In this document: piece by piece, positions 10,194 through 19,507 of the stretch | Position numbering within the stretch: the stretch's first letter is position 1 | How the letters are laid out: each line of letters opens with the position of its first letter | NCBI RefSeq assembly: GCF_017916325.1 | Contig: NC_090136.1 | Location: 64,501 to 128,500 of the forward strand | DNA length: 64,000 bases | Source: Leishmania martiniquensis | Taxonomy: Eukaryota; Euglenozoa; Kinetoplastea; Trypanosomatida; Trypanosomatidae | Direction: 5' to 3' | Notes under the pieces: generated by a model | Told to the model about the DNA's origin: nothing | The model's database searches: none | Seen by the model: only the letters and a program-made list of their open reading frames with translations | Translations under genes and position numbers: made by a program

Positions 10194-11642
10194 CGTCGTC
10201 GGCTCCGCGTTTTTTTTCTTTTGCGGTACCCTCTCCTTGTGTGCGCGTACGCGCACACTTCTCACTTCTTCACTCGCTGGGCCGTCGCCTTCTTACGCTC
10301 TCGCTCTTCAGTCTCTGCATTCGTTGATGTGAGTGTGTGCGAGCTGCGTGTTGTGTGCGTACTCGCCACGGTACGGCAGAGGAGAACGGTGTGTATAACC
10401 TTACCGAGGAAGGGGGAGAGAGGGGTGCGAGGAAAACAAGTTGTTCAGCAAGTGCGTGAGCACGGAAGAAGGAGAGGAGGTGCGGCGACGGCTCGACAGA
10501 AAAACACGCATACGTGTGTGCGCGCCAGGAAGATGTCTGCCGCTTCACTGATGTCTTCCACGTCGAGACACGCACGCTGCACAGACAGAGACAGAGAAGC
10601 GAGCGGAACAGGGAGAGCAGAATGAGTCGAACGCATCAGCAGCCCCCCCTTCCCGAGGCGCTTACGTGTGTGTGTGTGTGTGTGTGTGCCCGTGCAGACC
10701 TACGTTGAAGCAGTTGGGCCTTCCGCCCCCTTCCACTCTCATCTCTCGTGCCCCCTCTCAGCCTCTCATGCCGTCACGACGACACGGAGGCGATTCCGAT
10801 TTCGTGCAGCCGAGTGCGTTTCGCACAGCATCTTTCAGCAACTCTGTCAAGCATCGTAGCCGCGCGCACAAGTGATCGAAGAGGAAGAAGAGGAAGAAGA
10901 GGGAAGGGAAAAAAGGGCGGTGAAAGTGGGAGTCGACGGAAGGGAGGGAGGCCACTTCTCATACAAACCCCACTAGGTTACGTGTGAAGTCGACACAGCA
11001 CGCACACACACACACACATCCCTCTCCTCCTCTTCCTCTGCGGTGCTGCCGTACGCTGTTCCTCGTTCCTCCTCTGTGCGTCGACATCGCGCAAGCGTTG
11101 CACCGCTCACCACAAGCACGTGCAAGGATGACAAAGAGAGACGGCGGCTCCCTGCCGTCCTCGACCCCATTGTGCGTGTAATTTTTTTCCTTTTTTCCGT
11201 TCCCTCCCTCTCTCACACGTACACGCTTCCCCCACCACCACCACCACCACACACACACACACACCTACACTTCCTTCGGAATGGATGAACGTGTGTGAGA
11301 GAGTGAGCGACACAACGCAGCGAGAGAGGGAGAGGGAGGGACAAAGAAAGAGAAACGGGAAGAACGTCGATGACGTTCGCTTGCGTGTGCGCGTGCGTGG
11401 GGGGAGAGCGGCCGGAGGGTATACCAGTGAAGGGCCGTCACAAGCGCGAGAGACCCGCTGCGCGAGGGGAGAGAGGGAGGGGGAAGGAAAATGGCGGTGA
11501 ATGCAAAGAGGGAGGTAGGGAGGGAGGGAGCTCGAGGCGGCAGCCCCGCACACCTCCGCAGCGCGCGCCATCGGAGTACCCCTCACCTGCCTGGGGCCTC
11601 TCTTGCCCTCGCCCTTTCGTTTTACTTCGCTCTCCTCTCCGG
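10194..11642. other. Intergenic spacer, no gene seen
   Basis: It holds a T-run at 10210-10217, GT repeat near 10668-10688, a GAAGAGG-type purine tract near 10878-10918, CA repeats near 11003-11020 and 11248-11264, and GA-rich sequence to 11540. The purine-rich plus strand corresponds to pyrimidine-rich pre-mRNA for the minus-strand genes. Confidence 0.6.
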
Positions 11643-12890
11643 CTAACCAGGGATGAGCGGATCGTCCGCATCCACCGGCCACCCCAGTCGCTTAAACGTC
11701 TTCTCCATGTGCGGCGGTAGCGGCGCCGTGACGCAGACGAACTCGCCGGTGCCGTTCTTGTAGGGAAGCTGAATCTTCCGGTGATGGAGGTGCAGCGGGA
11801 CATCTTTGCGAGCCGGGTCCCAGAAGAGGGACAAGGAGTGCGGGAAGGCGCTCTCGCCGCCGTACTTGGCATCGCCCAGGAGTGGGGCTCTCAGCGCGTG
11901 GGCGGCCATAATGCGCTCCTGATGTCGCCGCGTCGTGAGCGGGTAAAAGGAAACGAAGCTGCCGAACTCCAACGCGGAGGCGTTCACGACGAACTCGGCC
12001 ACGCCCACCTTCGAGCTCGTGGTGGGGGTGGGGCGGGCGACAATGACGTCGCCGCCCTGCCCTTTTTGAAGCTCAAAGTGCATGCGAATGCGGCCGAAGT
12101 TCACCGGCGGCCTCCCCACCGCGAAGCCCCAGTACACACTATTCGGTACGACGCGCTTCACGAACATGCGGCCAAGCATGCGATGCGCATTCGCACTGCG
12201 CGCCAGCACAACGCACCCGCTCGTCTCGGCGTCGAGGTTGTGGCATATGATTGGCGCCCGCGTATTCGTGTACCGCCACGCCGGAAGGAGGTCTGTGATG
12301 TTCATGACGAGCGGGTCGTGCGTCGGCATGATCGGCACACCACTCGGCTTGTTGATCACGATGACGTGCTCGTTCTTGAAGAGCACCATTTCCTGCGCCA
12401 TCTCGCGCGCCTTGGCGGAGAGGTGAAACGTCTGCCGCCGCCGCCGCTGCTGCTGCTGCGCTGCCGAGGAGCTCTGCAGCACTGCCCCACTCGGTGGCGC
12501 GATTTGGTGCTCCCAGAACGCTGCTGTCGGCACGACGACCAGCTCATCGAACTCAAGGCGATCCGTCAGCCGTGTGTACCGCCTCTTCCCATTTTTCCGG
12601 TAGCGGAAGATGTGGCCCGCCTGCACCAGCCGCCGCACCGTGTCGTAATCCCATTCGGGATGGTGCTGCGTAATAAAGTCATCCACGCGCTGACCGAACC
12701 ACTCCTGCGTGACGACGTGGCACTGCAGCGCCTTTGACTGGCGGGACAACTCCTCGCGTGCCCGGAGAGAGAGCGAGACATGCTGCCTACGTCGCTTCTC
12801 TACTGGGGCCGTCTGCGGCGCCGGCTCTAAGCCCGACACATGTTGAAGGAATGACGGCTGCCACCCCAACAGCAAAGAGAGGCGCCGCAT
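11643..12890 (-). CDS. RluA-family RNA pseudouridine synthase
   Basis: The 415-residue protein starts at ATG 12890 (MRRLSLLLGWQPSFLQ), a basic, hydrophobic presequence suggesting mitochondrial import; a longer frame opens only with TTG. Residues about 70-120 resemble an S4-type RNA-binding domain (VDDFITQHHPEWDYDTVRRL). The catalytic domain follows, with NKPSGVPIMPTHD and the active-site loop HNLDAETSG at residues 217-225. Asp220 is the expected catalytic residue. Most family members have Arg before Leu-Asp; here it is Asn218. The C-terminal part has LTTRRHQERIMAAH and GDAKYGG, both typical. It would isomerise uridine in rRNA or another RNA, probably in the mitochondrion. The target is unknown. 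Confidence 0.88.
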   Translation of the reverse strand: MRRLSLLLGWQPSFLQHVSGLEPAPQTAPVEKRRRQHVSLSLRAREELSRQSKALQCHVVTQEWFGQRVDDFITQHHPEWDYDTVRRLVQAGHIFRYRKNGKRRYTRLTDRLEFDELVVVPTAAFWEHQIAPPSGAVLQSSSAAQQQQRRRRQTFHLSAKAREMAQEMVLFKNEHVIVINKPSGVPIMPTHDPLVMNITDLLPAWRYTNTRAPIICHNLDAETSGCVVLARSANAHRMLGRMFVKRVVPNSVYWGFAVGRPPVNFGRIRMHFELQKGQGGDVIVARPTPTTSSKVGVAEFVVNASALEFGSFVSFYPLTTRRHQERIMAAHALRAPLLGDAKYGGESAFPHSLSLFWDPARKDVPLHLHHRKIQLPYKNGTGEFVCVTAPLPPHMEKTFKRLGWPVDADDPLIPG

Positions 12891-14527
12891 GGGCCGTGCT
12901 GGTGTGTGGGAGCCGAAAGGGGGATGGGGCGCCAAGCCAGAACGCTAGAATGGTGGCAGGGGTGTTCCGCTGACGAGGTCCAGTTACTCGACCACCCCAG
13001 AGGAAGAAAGCTGCTGCGACGAAGGGTGTGGCTTTTCTCTCAGCCCACCCCGTCCCCCAGCACACAGGAGGGGCACAAAAGGTGGGGAAGAAAAAAAAGA
13101 GAGAGAGGCGCTGATGAGCGACGTCGACTGGTATCCGTGCGGCTGCGCCAGGAGCGGGAGAGCTCCGCTGAGGGAGGGACGCGGGGAACTGGCGGGGAAA
13201 GGGGGTACGCGAAATTGCAGTGCGTGTATGTATGTGTGTGTGTGTGGAGAGAAGGGGATGCGCAAGACGAAAGAGAGGGGCGACGGGGTAAAGAAAGGGG
13301 ATGGGCTACGCAGTGGGTGCTCAGACGGGGGGTGGGGGAGGGGGGGACAGAGACTCAAAAGCACATACATCTGCCTCGAGGGACTGCAGCAGGAAGGCAC
13401 AGGAGCACACCGGTTCGAAGAACTGCGCCTTCGCTTCGACTCGCACACGTAAGCAAACCACGTTTGGGGGGTGGCAGGGAGGGGGGGCCTCGTAAGTGCT
13501 GGAACGCCCTCAATGACAGAGTATAACGCAGCTTGGCGTGAGGGCCCCGCGCCATGAGTCATCGGGGAGGTAGCGCAGTCCCCTTCCCCATCTCCACTTC
13601 CCCCCTCTCTCCCTCTCTCGCTATCCCCTGTATCGCTTGACCTCGCCCAACCACCACGACCGCTCTCTGGTCGTAACACAGGGGCCACGTGCCGGCGACG
13701 TAGGCGCACATCAGTGCGATCCATCGCTAGGAGCGTCGGCGGCCAGGACCCGGATGGCGTTGTGCAGGACGGGCCTGCGTCACCTCCACCTCCACCCCAC
13801 CCCGCACCCCAAGGGGGGGAATGCACCATGCAGCGACAGCCGGCGCTATCGGGTACGGCTGTAAGGCGATCTGCGAAACACGGGTGATTCGAGTTTGGGG
13901 TAGAGGCCGCACTCAGATGACCGAGCCAGCGCGTCGCTGCAAGTTGTGCGCACCACTACCTCGCAATGCGCGACAAGGCCTGCGACGTGCCAAAGGGGTA
14001 GAGGGGGAGGGGAGGGGAGCTTGTATCCCACAGCATCAGGGAAACATTCAGCGAAAAGGATTTTATGAGATTCTTTTGATTTCTTTTTCTCGATCGGTTT
14101 TGTTTTCAGCAGTTGCGGCTTCCGCTCCACCACCGGCCACCTTGACAGAGAGAGAGAGGCACATATGCATACATGCATATATATATATATATGTCTCTTT
14201 CTTCCCTGTCGGCATACGCAAGCGAGCATCTTTGCATCTCTGCTCAGCCATCAGAGTACACTGCTTTCTTTGAGTTCGTTCTGGTATTTTCTGGCCCGCA
14301 TCTCTCTCTTTCCCTCCCTCCTGTCGGTGGTGATTCCCTCGCATCGTCACAAGGGCGCTTCATTCGTAGAGGGAAAGCAGCAATCAGTGGAGGGGGAGGA
14401 GAGGAGGGGATCGACAGGGGGGTCGCTGCGCGGCATCCTCCGTTTTTCTTGTCTCTCAGCCGAGCCACTAACAAAGAAGTTAGTGTTGTCTTGAAAAGTA
14501 CGACAACGAAGCAAGGAAGTAACCTTG
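12891..14527. other. Intergenic spacer, no gene seen
   Basis: The part up to 13620 is G-rich on the plus strand with several G5-G7 runs. The stretch 13635-14010 is less repetitive and reads like a degenerate retroposon relic (see separate entry). From about 14050 onward the base composition becomes visibly less GC-rich, and an alternating AT tract lies at 14176-14192. Confidence 0.55.
13635..14010. repeat. Possible degenerate retroposon (SIDER-like) relic
   Basis: This block of complex, non-microsatellite sequence has no reading frame, although it is embedded in repeat-rich spacer. Short degenerate retroposons of a few hundred bases are common in Leishmania 3' UTRs. I cannot confirm the family from memory, so the call is tentative. 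Confidence 0.25.
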
Positions 14528-15040
14528 TCAACTTTTTGTTTCCTCAGTTGCCCCCAGGGCACTTCCAAGAGGTTCCGCTCCCAAATCCTCCATCATGTGC
14601 ACATACTTAGGGGCGTAGTCGTGCTTCCACGCACGAATCGCGTCGGGCGCCTGCACCTTGAAAGCCTCCATCTTGCCGGCAATACGCTTCTCATGGTACC
14701 TCAGCAGCTCACCGCGGAGATACATGATGCGATACCGTTGGTAGTTTTCCTCGCGGTTGACCTCCTGCGCGCAGTTGTTCATCGCATCGCGATGGGGATA
14801 GCATAGCTTCATGTTGTAGGGCTTTTGGCCGTTCACGCACTGCTCATACTTTTGAATGAAAGTAATGCACTTGCGTGTTGTTTCTTCCTTCATGCGCTGC
14901 AAGATGCCGTCATGAATGCGGTGCTGTAGGTGGCGCTGAACCTCTGGCGGGGTGCGCGCCATCATTTGCTCTAGCTCTGCATTCAATGTCTTATCCGTCT
15001 CATCGTAACCGATCTGGTCCGACTTGTCGTACGTGGACAT
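14528..15040 (-). CDS. Twin CX9C protein, CMC1-like (mitochondrial intermembrane space)
   Basis: The 170-residue protein carries two CX9C motifs in one CHCH-type hairpin: CITFIQKYEQC and CYPHRDAMNNC. This arrangement and the helices either side match the CMC1 family, whose members help copper delivery and cytochrome c oxidase assembly in the mitochondrial intermembrane space and are imported through Mia40/Erv1-type oxidative folding. It has a longer N-terminal segment (MSTYDKSDQIGYDETDKT) and a C-terminal helix beyond the hairpin. No cleavable presequence is seen, as expected for this import route. ATG 15040 is the first start. An alternative is a complex I subunit of the same fold, since twin-CX9C spacing alone is not decisive. 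Confidence 0.8.
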   Translation of the reverse strand: MSTYDKSDQIGYDETDKTLNAELEQMMARTPPEVQRHLQHRIHDGILQRMKEETTRKCITFIQKYEQCVNGQKPYNMKLCYPHRDAMNNCAQEVNREENYQRYRIMYLRGELLRYHEKRIAGKMEAFKVQAPDAIRAWKHDYAPKYVHMMEDLGAEPLGSALGATEETKS

Positions 15041-15945
15041 AGTTGCTGGTGACTAAACTAGATTATTGTGAAGGTGATCTGATTTTGAACGCTGGCATGC
15101 CCGCCGGCTTCATACACTACCGGTAAAATCAGGTTTCCAAGGAAAGCTGTCACGCCAAGAACTCCGCCTGATGCCGCTCCAAGACAGAACTATCGGCACA
15201 CTTCACCTGAGAGGGGTCCTGTGTTACTCTGCTTTTTTTTGGCGAACATACACAGTGAAAAAAAGGTCGACAGCAATAGCAAGACTCCAGTGCACAGTGA
15301 GCGTCCACTGCGAATCATACTTCGTAGAGCAAACTGGTTTCCTATTGTAAGATGCCGCCTGCATGCTGCGACGACAACAACTCGCTGTCGAGGCTTTTCT
15401 ATCGGCCTGTCACCCCTAGACACGAGATGAGAGCGCTTTGGAAAACTGAGTCGACATCAAGAGGAGAAAGTATGTGCTATAGCAGTTACAGAACGCTGAG
15501 CGGGTTTGTTCGAGCCTGTTTTTGCTGTTGTTGTTGCTTGCCTACTCGGAAAAAGAAAACACGTGAAAGCTCTGCACTCGTTCACCTGGAGTCGTGAACC
15601 TACTACGAAGCAAGGAAACGCTGACTTGTCCCTTTTACTCTTCATTGACAGTTTGACAGTGGGCTCGCTCCAGCCTTCTTTTTTTTTCGTGTTACCTGGG
15701 TCAAGAGTCACTCTAACGGGAAGAAACACGAAGATGCGTAGCCCATATATCACGCTTGAGCTGAGGAGGGCGCGTCTGTTACTCGCAAATGGAAACTTCG
15801 CGTATCTGAAGGGATTCGTCTGCAACGTCTTGGTAGCAAATAGTATACGCGAAACAGGAGAGAACGGAGAAAAAGTAGGCGTTATATATATATATATTCT
15901 CAGACAAAAATAGGAACAGTGGTGGAGCAGATCGACCACATAGCA
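15041..15945. other. Intergenic spacer, no gene seen
   Basis: This lies in the less GC-rich zone. It has short A- and T-runs (for example 15232-15240 and 15679-15688) and an alternating TA tract at about 15884-15898 just beyond the SERF-like stop codon. No coding frame stands out. Confidence 0.6.
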
Positions 15946-16125
15946 TCAAGAGCCTCCAGCAGCCTTACGCGCCTCCGCAGCGGCCTGCTTTTGGCGCATC
16001 CTCTCTGCATCGGCCTCCTTGCGTGCAGCGGGGGAGAGACCATCATCACGGTGGCCTTTTGTCTTCTCCTGCTGCTTCTTCATGTTCTTTTCGCGCGCCA
16101 GCTCACGCTGATTGCCGCGGGCCAT
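15946..16125 (-). CDS. SERF/4F5-family small basic protein
   Basis: This is a 59-residue protein beginning [18 protein letters not shown] at ATG 16125. The opening block is almost the signature of the small EDRK-rich factor family, and the following [19 protein letters not shown] is also typical. SERF proteins are short, charged and largely disordered, and in animals they modulate protein aggregation; their normal role may involve RNA. A longer in-frame extension upstream is hydrophobic and unlike the family, so it is rejected. Length is normal for the family. Confidence 0.88.
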   Translation of the reverse strand: MARGNQRELAREKNMKKQQEKTKGHRDDGLSPAARKEADAERMRQKQAAAEARKAAGGS

Positions 16126-16681
16126 CGGTCTTTGAGAAGGCAGTAGAGGAGGAGCAAGATTGGAGAGAGAGAGAAGTAGGGATAGCTTGGTCGACTGTAT
16201 GGGGTATACTGGCCTCCTACGACGCTTGACGTCGAAGATGATTTTTTGTCGGCAGATGACAAAAAGGGAGCAGAGAAAAGTCAAGATGAAATGCACATGT
16301 ATGCAAGGAAAGTAACCTTTTCTTGCCTTTTACCCTCTCAATGCGTGCTGGCACAGCAGCATTTCGAGCCAAAAGCCGATTTGAACATGACTATAGGGGC
16401 CTCGAAAGGGCTGTAGAAAAGAGAAGAGAACGCTGCAGGCAACCACCAACACATGCAACCTTTTTTGTAGTCGGCCAAGAATCAGTTGAGGAAAAGAGAT
16501 TCAGGAGGCTTCTTTGGCAAATTTGCTGATTGGCGCCGTCGCAATAGCGCCGGTGCATGCGCTGCACCGCCCCATATCTACCTCTACTGCAGTTCTACTA
16601 CCCATGTGTCCTCTTTCCATCAGAGTGACGAACTGATCTCCAAATCTTGTCTCTCGAAACAGGAACAGATAATGCAGTTTC
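16126..16681. other. Intergenic spacer, no gene seen
   Basis: About 560 bp of mixed composition lies between the exopolyphosphatase stop and the SERF-like start. A weak minus-strand frame overlaps the exopolyphosphatase 3' end and looks non-coding. Confidence 0.6.
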
Positions 16682-17845
16682 TTACAAAAAACTTCGCTTA
16701 CCCTCAGTAAGGAATTTGCACAACGCTGGCACCAGTTTTTTGCGAGAAACGGAAGGGTCACTGAGCGAGTATGATATATATTCGTACGCCCCGTCCGCCG
16801 TCTGAGACTTTGTGATCATGGTAAATGATACGCCTTCCGGGACCTCTGCCACAAAGGGAGCAAAAACTGACATGGTGTCAGGCCTTGCACAGAAAGCGAT
16901 CTCTCGTGAGTGTTTGCCGCCGACCTTCCCAGCAAACGCAAAGATGAGAACGTCCAGCTGATGCTCCTCCACGTACTTGGCAGCCTCGGCTACAACTACA
17001 TCAGCGGAGAAATGGTCTTCCAATTGCTTGCACGCGCACGGTACGCTACTGGTGCCTGTCACCATAATACCCTTCTGTGTTCTAGCTTTGAAGTTGAATT
17101 GCTTGTAATCTCGCCTCAATATTTCTGGGATACTGAGTGTCAGCACATCATCCTTCCACTTCGATAACTTCTCAAAGAGTGACGTTGCGTCAATACTGGA
17201 ATCACCCTCCTTTTCATGGAGCCACTCATATGCAGCGACGTCCTCTGGTGTCACCTTCTTCTGTGCCGGCTCAAAATTAACTGTATCTAAAATTATCGGA
17301 GCCGCTAGCAGCATCGGGCAAACGACATCCTCGCCACATCCGCGGTAGAGCTCCGTGATGAGTGTGCAAGCGGATCCGGCAGTCCGTACAATTCTGAGCT
17401 TGGCTGCAGTGTCAAGGTACTGGTGCTCGTCGAAGTGATGATCGACTACCCCGACAACTCTGGAGGCGAAACTGCTTTGGTTTTCCCTCAGTCGATTGTG
17501 GTCATAAAGAACAACGGAAGCATTGAGAGAAGCAATATCGACAAAGTTATCCGCAGTCTTGCCCCTCTGCACCGACATCAAGAGCGACGCATCGATCCCT
17601 ACGTCTTCGAATAGCTTCACAACATCGTTGCGCAGGCTGAGGTCCTCTAGTGGAAAGTTCAGCACCGGTACAGGGTTCTCGTAACCAAATGTGGGCTGCT
17701 TGTCGAAAAGCATGGCGAGATAAAGGCAGCCGACAATGCTGTCCATATCTCCTCCCTCGTTGCCCTGCACCACTGTCAGCGGCTGCACTCTAGCGGCCAC
17801 CCTCTTGAGACAGCGGCGCAAGAAGTCGTTGATGACAGCCGACAT
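16682..17845 (-). CDS. PPX1: Exopolyphosphatase, DHH family
   Basis: The 387-residue protein is a PPX1-type phosphohydrolase that removes terminal phosphate from inorganic polyphosphate. The DHH motifs are all intact: GNEGGDMDS (D33, D35), YDHN (D115, H116) and VVDHHFDEH (D135, H136, H137). A further metal ligand is probably the Asp of APIILDTVNF. The C-terminal DHHA2 domain contains GKHSREIAFCARP and the final SVSRKKLVPAL region. The length agrees with the roughly 388-residue Leishmania major exopolyphosphatase, which is associated with acidocalcisomes and cytosol. ATG 17845 is the start. Codon third positions are noticeably less G/C biased than in genes further from the strand switch. Confidence 0.95.
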   Translation of the reverse strand: MSAVINDFLRRCLKRVAARVQPLTVVQGNEGGDMDSIVGCLYLAMLFDKQPTFGYENPVPVLNFPLEDLSLRNDVVKLFEDVGIDASLLMSVQRGKTADNFVDIASLNASVVLYDHNRLRENQSSFASRVVGVVDHHFDEHQYLDTAAKLRIVRTAGSACTLITELYRGCGEDVVCPMLLAAPIILDTVNFEPAQKKVTPEDVAAYEWLHEKEGDSSIDATSLFEKLSKWKDDVLTLSIPEILRRDYKQFNFKARTQKGIMVTGTSSVPCACKQLEDHFSADVVVAEAAKYVEEHQLDVLIFAFAGKVGGKHSREIAFCARPDTMSVFAPFVAEVPEGVSFTMITKSQTADGAYEYISYSLSDPSVSRKKLVPALCKFLTEGKRSFL

Positions 17846-18181
17846 TTGAAAGCCTATGCATCTAAGAATAGGGAAAAAGGAAAGCAGCTAAGTTGTGCAA
17901 GCGTAGTTGACCATGAAGCACTGTTTCTCTCTTCTTCCATGGAGAGGCCACAGCCCTGGAAAGAGGGAAAAGAAAGGAAGAGATACCTCTCTCGCGCATG
18001 CCTCGAAGTAAGGCTGTGCGTGATGAGCCCGTTTCCAACTGTTTCTATTCCTGAATACGATGGTAAATGCACATATTATTAACCTACTGAGAGATTTCGT
18101 TCCTTGTAGAGAAGAAGAGCATCAGAAGCTTACAGGGAAGGGTGAAGTGTTACTGCAGTTTCTTGTGGCAACCCCTGCCGC
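17846..18181. other. Short intergenic spacer, no gene seen
   Basis: This 336-bp spacer contains no simple repeats of note and no coding frame. Confidence 0.6.
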
Positions 18182-18625
18182 CTAGCAACCACTATTAATT
18201 GGCTTGGACACAGAACGCCTTTTCAGCAAGCGCTGGCTGGCAAGCTTCAGATACGGATAGGTGGCAATGCAAATGGGCAGTTGAACTGGCGTCCACAGCG
18301 ACATGAACAACGATGCAGCAGTGAAGTTGGCAACTAGCCGCGCGCTCACCACAAGTTGTCCATCGAGCAATGACCAACTCGTTCCTTCAATGGAGTTCAG
18401 GTCGATGTACTTTGAGGCCCCGATATACTTCAAAAGGTCAATAAGGTCCTCTTTCCCAAAGTAGCCGTAGTGTAGCAAGTACGTCAGAACGCAAACAATG
18501 ATCTCATTTGTGATGAAGTAATAGAGTGACAAAGGGACGCCGTGCTCCACGACGACTGTCTTCATGAACATGCTGCATCCGCGGAGGGCAAGCGGGCGCA
18601 CAACACGAAAGCGCCTAAGCAGCAT
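18182..18625 (-). CDS. DUF1279-like (FAM210-type) mitochondrial membrane protein
   Basis: The 147-residue protein starts at ATG 18625 (MLLRRFRVVRPLALRG), a basic amphipathic leader suggesting mitochondrial import. The body begins MKTVVVEHGVPLSLYYFITN with a membrane segment, then a loop, and a second membrane segment near SARLVANFTAASLFMSLW, followed by TPVQLPICIATYPYL. This layout of an N-terminal helix with Gly-Val-Pro and two membrane spans around a short loop resembles DUF1279. Members sit in the mitochondrial inner membrane; their biochemical role is poorly defined. It is the first gene of the left polycistron, transcribed outward from the strand-switch region. Confidence 0.7.
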   Translation of the reverse strand: MLLRRFRVVRPLALRGCSMFMKTVVVEHGVPLSLYYFITNEIIVCVLTYLLHYGYFGKEDLIDLLKYIGASKYIDLNSIEGTSWSLLDGQLVVSARLVANFTAASLFMSLWTPVQLPICIATYPYLKLASQRLLKRRSVSKPINSGC

Positions 18626-18896
18626 ATGAAACCTGCTCTGATGTACTGTTGAAGTGCCCTTCAGGGCCGAAAGCACTTCTCAGAAAAAAGACAGAAAAGG
18701 CAGGGAAGCGAAGTAAACAGCTTCTTTAGAGCACATGTTGAGGCATAATGCGTGCGCCGTACTTCTTCAAGAGCGAGAAGTGCTACTGATGTGATCGCGC
18801 CCAAGGATCTGCAAGGTGGCGGCAAAAAGCTGAGGCATGCCTCGCAACAGGCACCCGTTTTCTGCGCAGTAAAACAGCGAAAATAGCCGTAAAATG

Positions 18897-18938
18897 CCCC
18901 CCCCAACACACACACAGGCGAACAGTACCCCCCCCCCC
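18897..18938 (-). promoter_or_regulatory. Paired poly-C runs (G-runs for the left unit)
   Basis: C8 at 18897-18904 and C11 at 18928-18938 flank a CA repeat. Read on the minus coding strand they are G-runs upstream of the left transcription unit. Confidence 0.7.
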
Positions 18939-19023
18939 TCTCTTTCTCTTCAGCAACAGATTGCCGCCGAGATACGCTACAGAAGCTCTGCAAAAATTTA
19001 TCTCGGTCGCGAGTCATGATGTT

Positions 19024-19036
19024 GGGGGGGGGGGGG
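19024..19036 (+). promoter_or_regulatory. Poly-G run (G13) facing the right unit
   Basis: Thirteen consecutive G on the plus strand lie about 85 bp from the C11 run. Polarity is opposite to the left pair, matching the opposite direction of the right unit. Confidence 0.7.
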
Positions 19037-19507
19037 ATATCGTGCGCCATACCGGTTTCAGCCGATCCACAAAGTTATGTAAATAACACGAAAACAAAGC
19101 ATCCCTCCTGTGTCGGTGACGACTACAAGAACCTCCAGAAATCCAACACAGACGACACCCAACTTGGGGCAGTTTGGCCTTCCCCTAAAGCAATAGCGTA
19201 GTGACGCCGTGAGTAGCATAGAAACGCATCCTCTGTGTAAAACTTGTGCGTTTTTTCTTTAGCGTTGCGAAGTCTCCTCTAGCTACCGTGGGAAAAAATT
19301 TTCGCACGCACTATCGCTAACCAGATAAGCTCCTCGCCTCAGCACCCGCTTTGATCCCATTACTCGTTCCGCGCTCTCCTTTTCTGCTTTGATCGTCCCT
19401 CATAAAAACTACAGCACGCATACAAGCACACAAATAAAAAGTAGGGTTTTAAAAAGCCCTTTCATTGTCTTTTGAATTATAGAATTTCGAGTGCTGGTAG
19501 TGAAGCC

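Larger units (their letters stand above)
18626..19507. promoter_or_regulatory. Divergent strand-switch region, probable bidirectional transcription start region
   Basis: All genes to the left are on the minus strand and all to the right on the plus strand, with 882 bp between the two start codons. In Leishmania such regions are where RNA polymerase II begins both polycistrons. The centre is marked by C-runs at 18897-18904 and 18928-18938 and a G13 run at 19024-19036, so each coding strand carries G-runs pointing outward. There is no TATA box I can identify. A-rich patches lie near 19290-19300 and 19425-19455. No coding frame in this interval is convincing. Confidence 0.9.

Noticed and set aside
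15946..16296. Longer version of the SERF-like protein
   Set aside because: The extra N-terminus is hydrophobic and unlike the family, whose start matches ATG 16125 exactly.
18661..19050. A minus-strand frame across the strand-switch region
   Set aside because: Low-complexity, crosses the C-runs, lacks family features and overlaps the promoter-like region.
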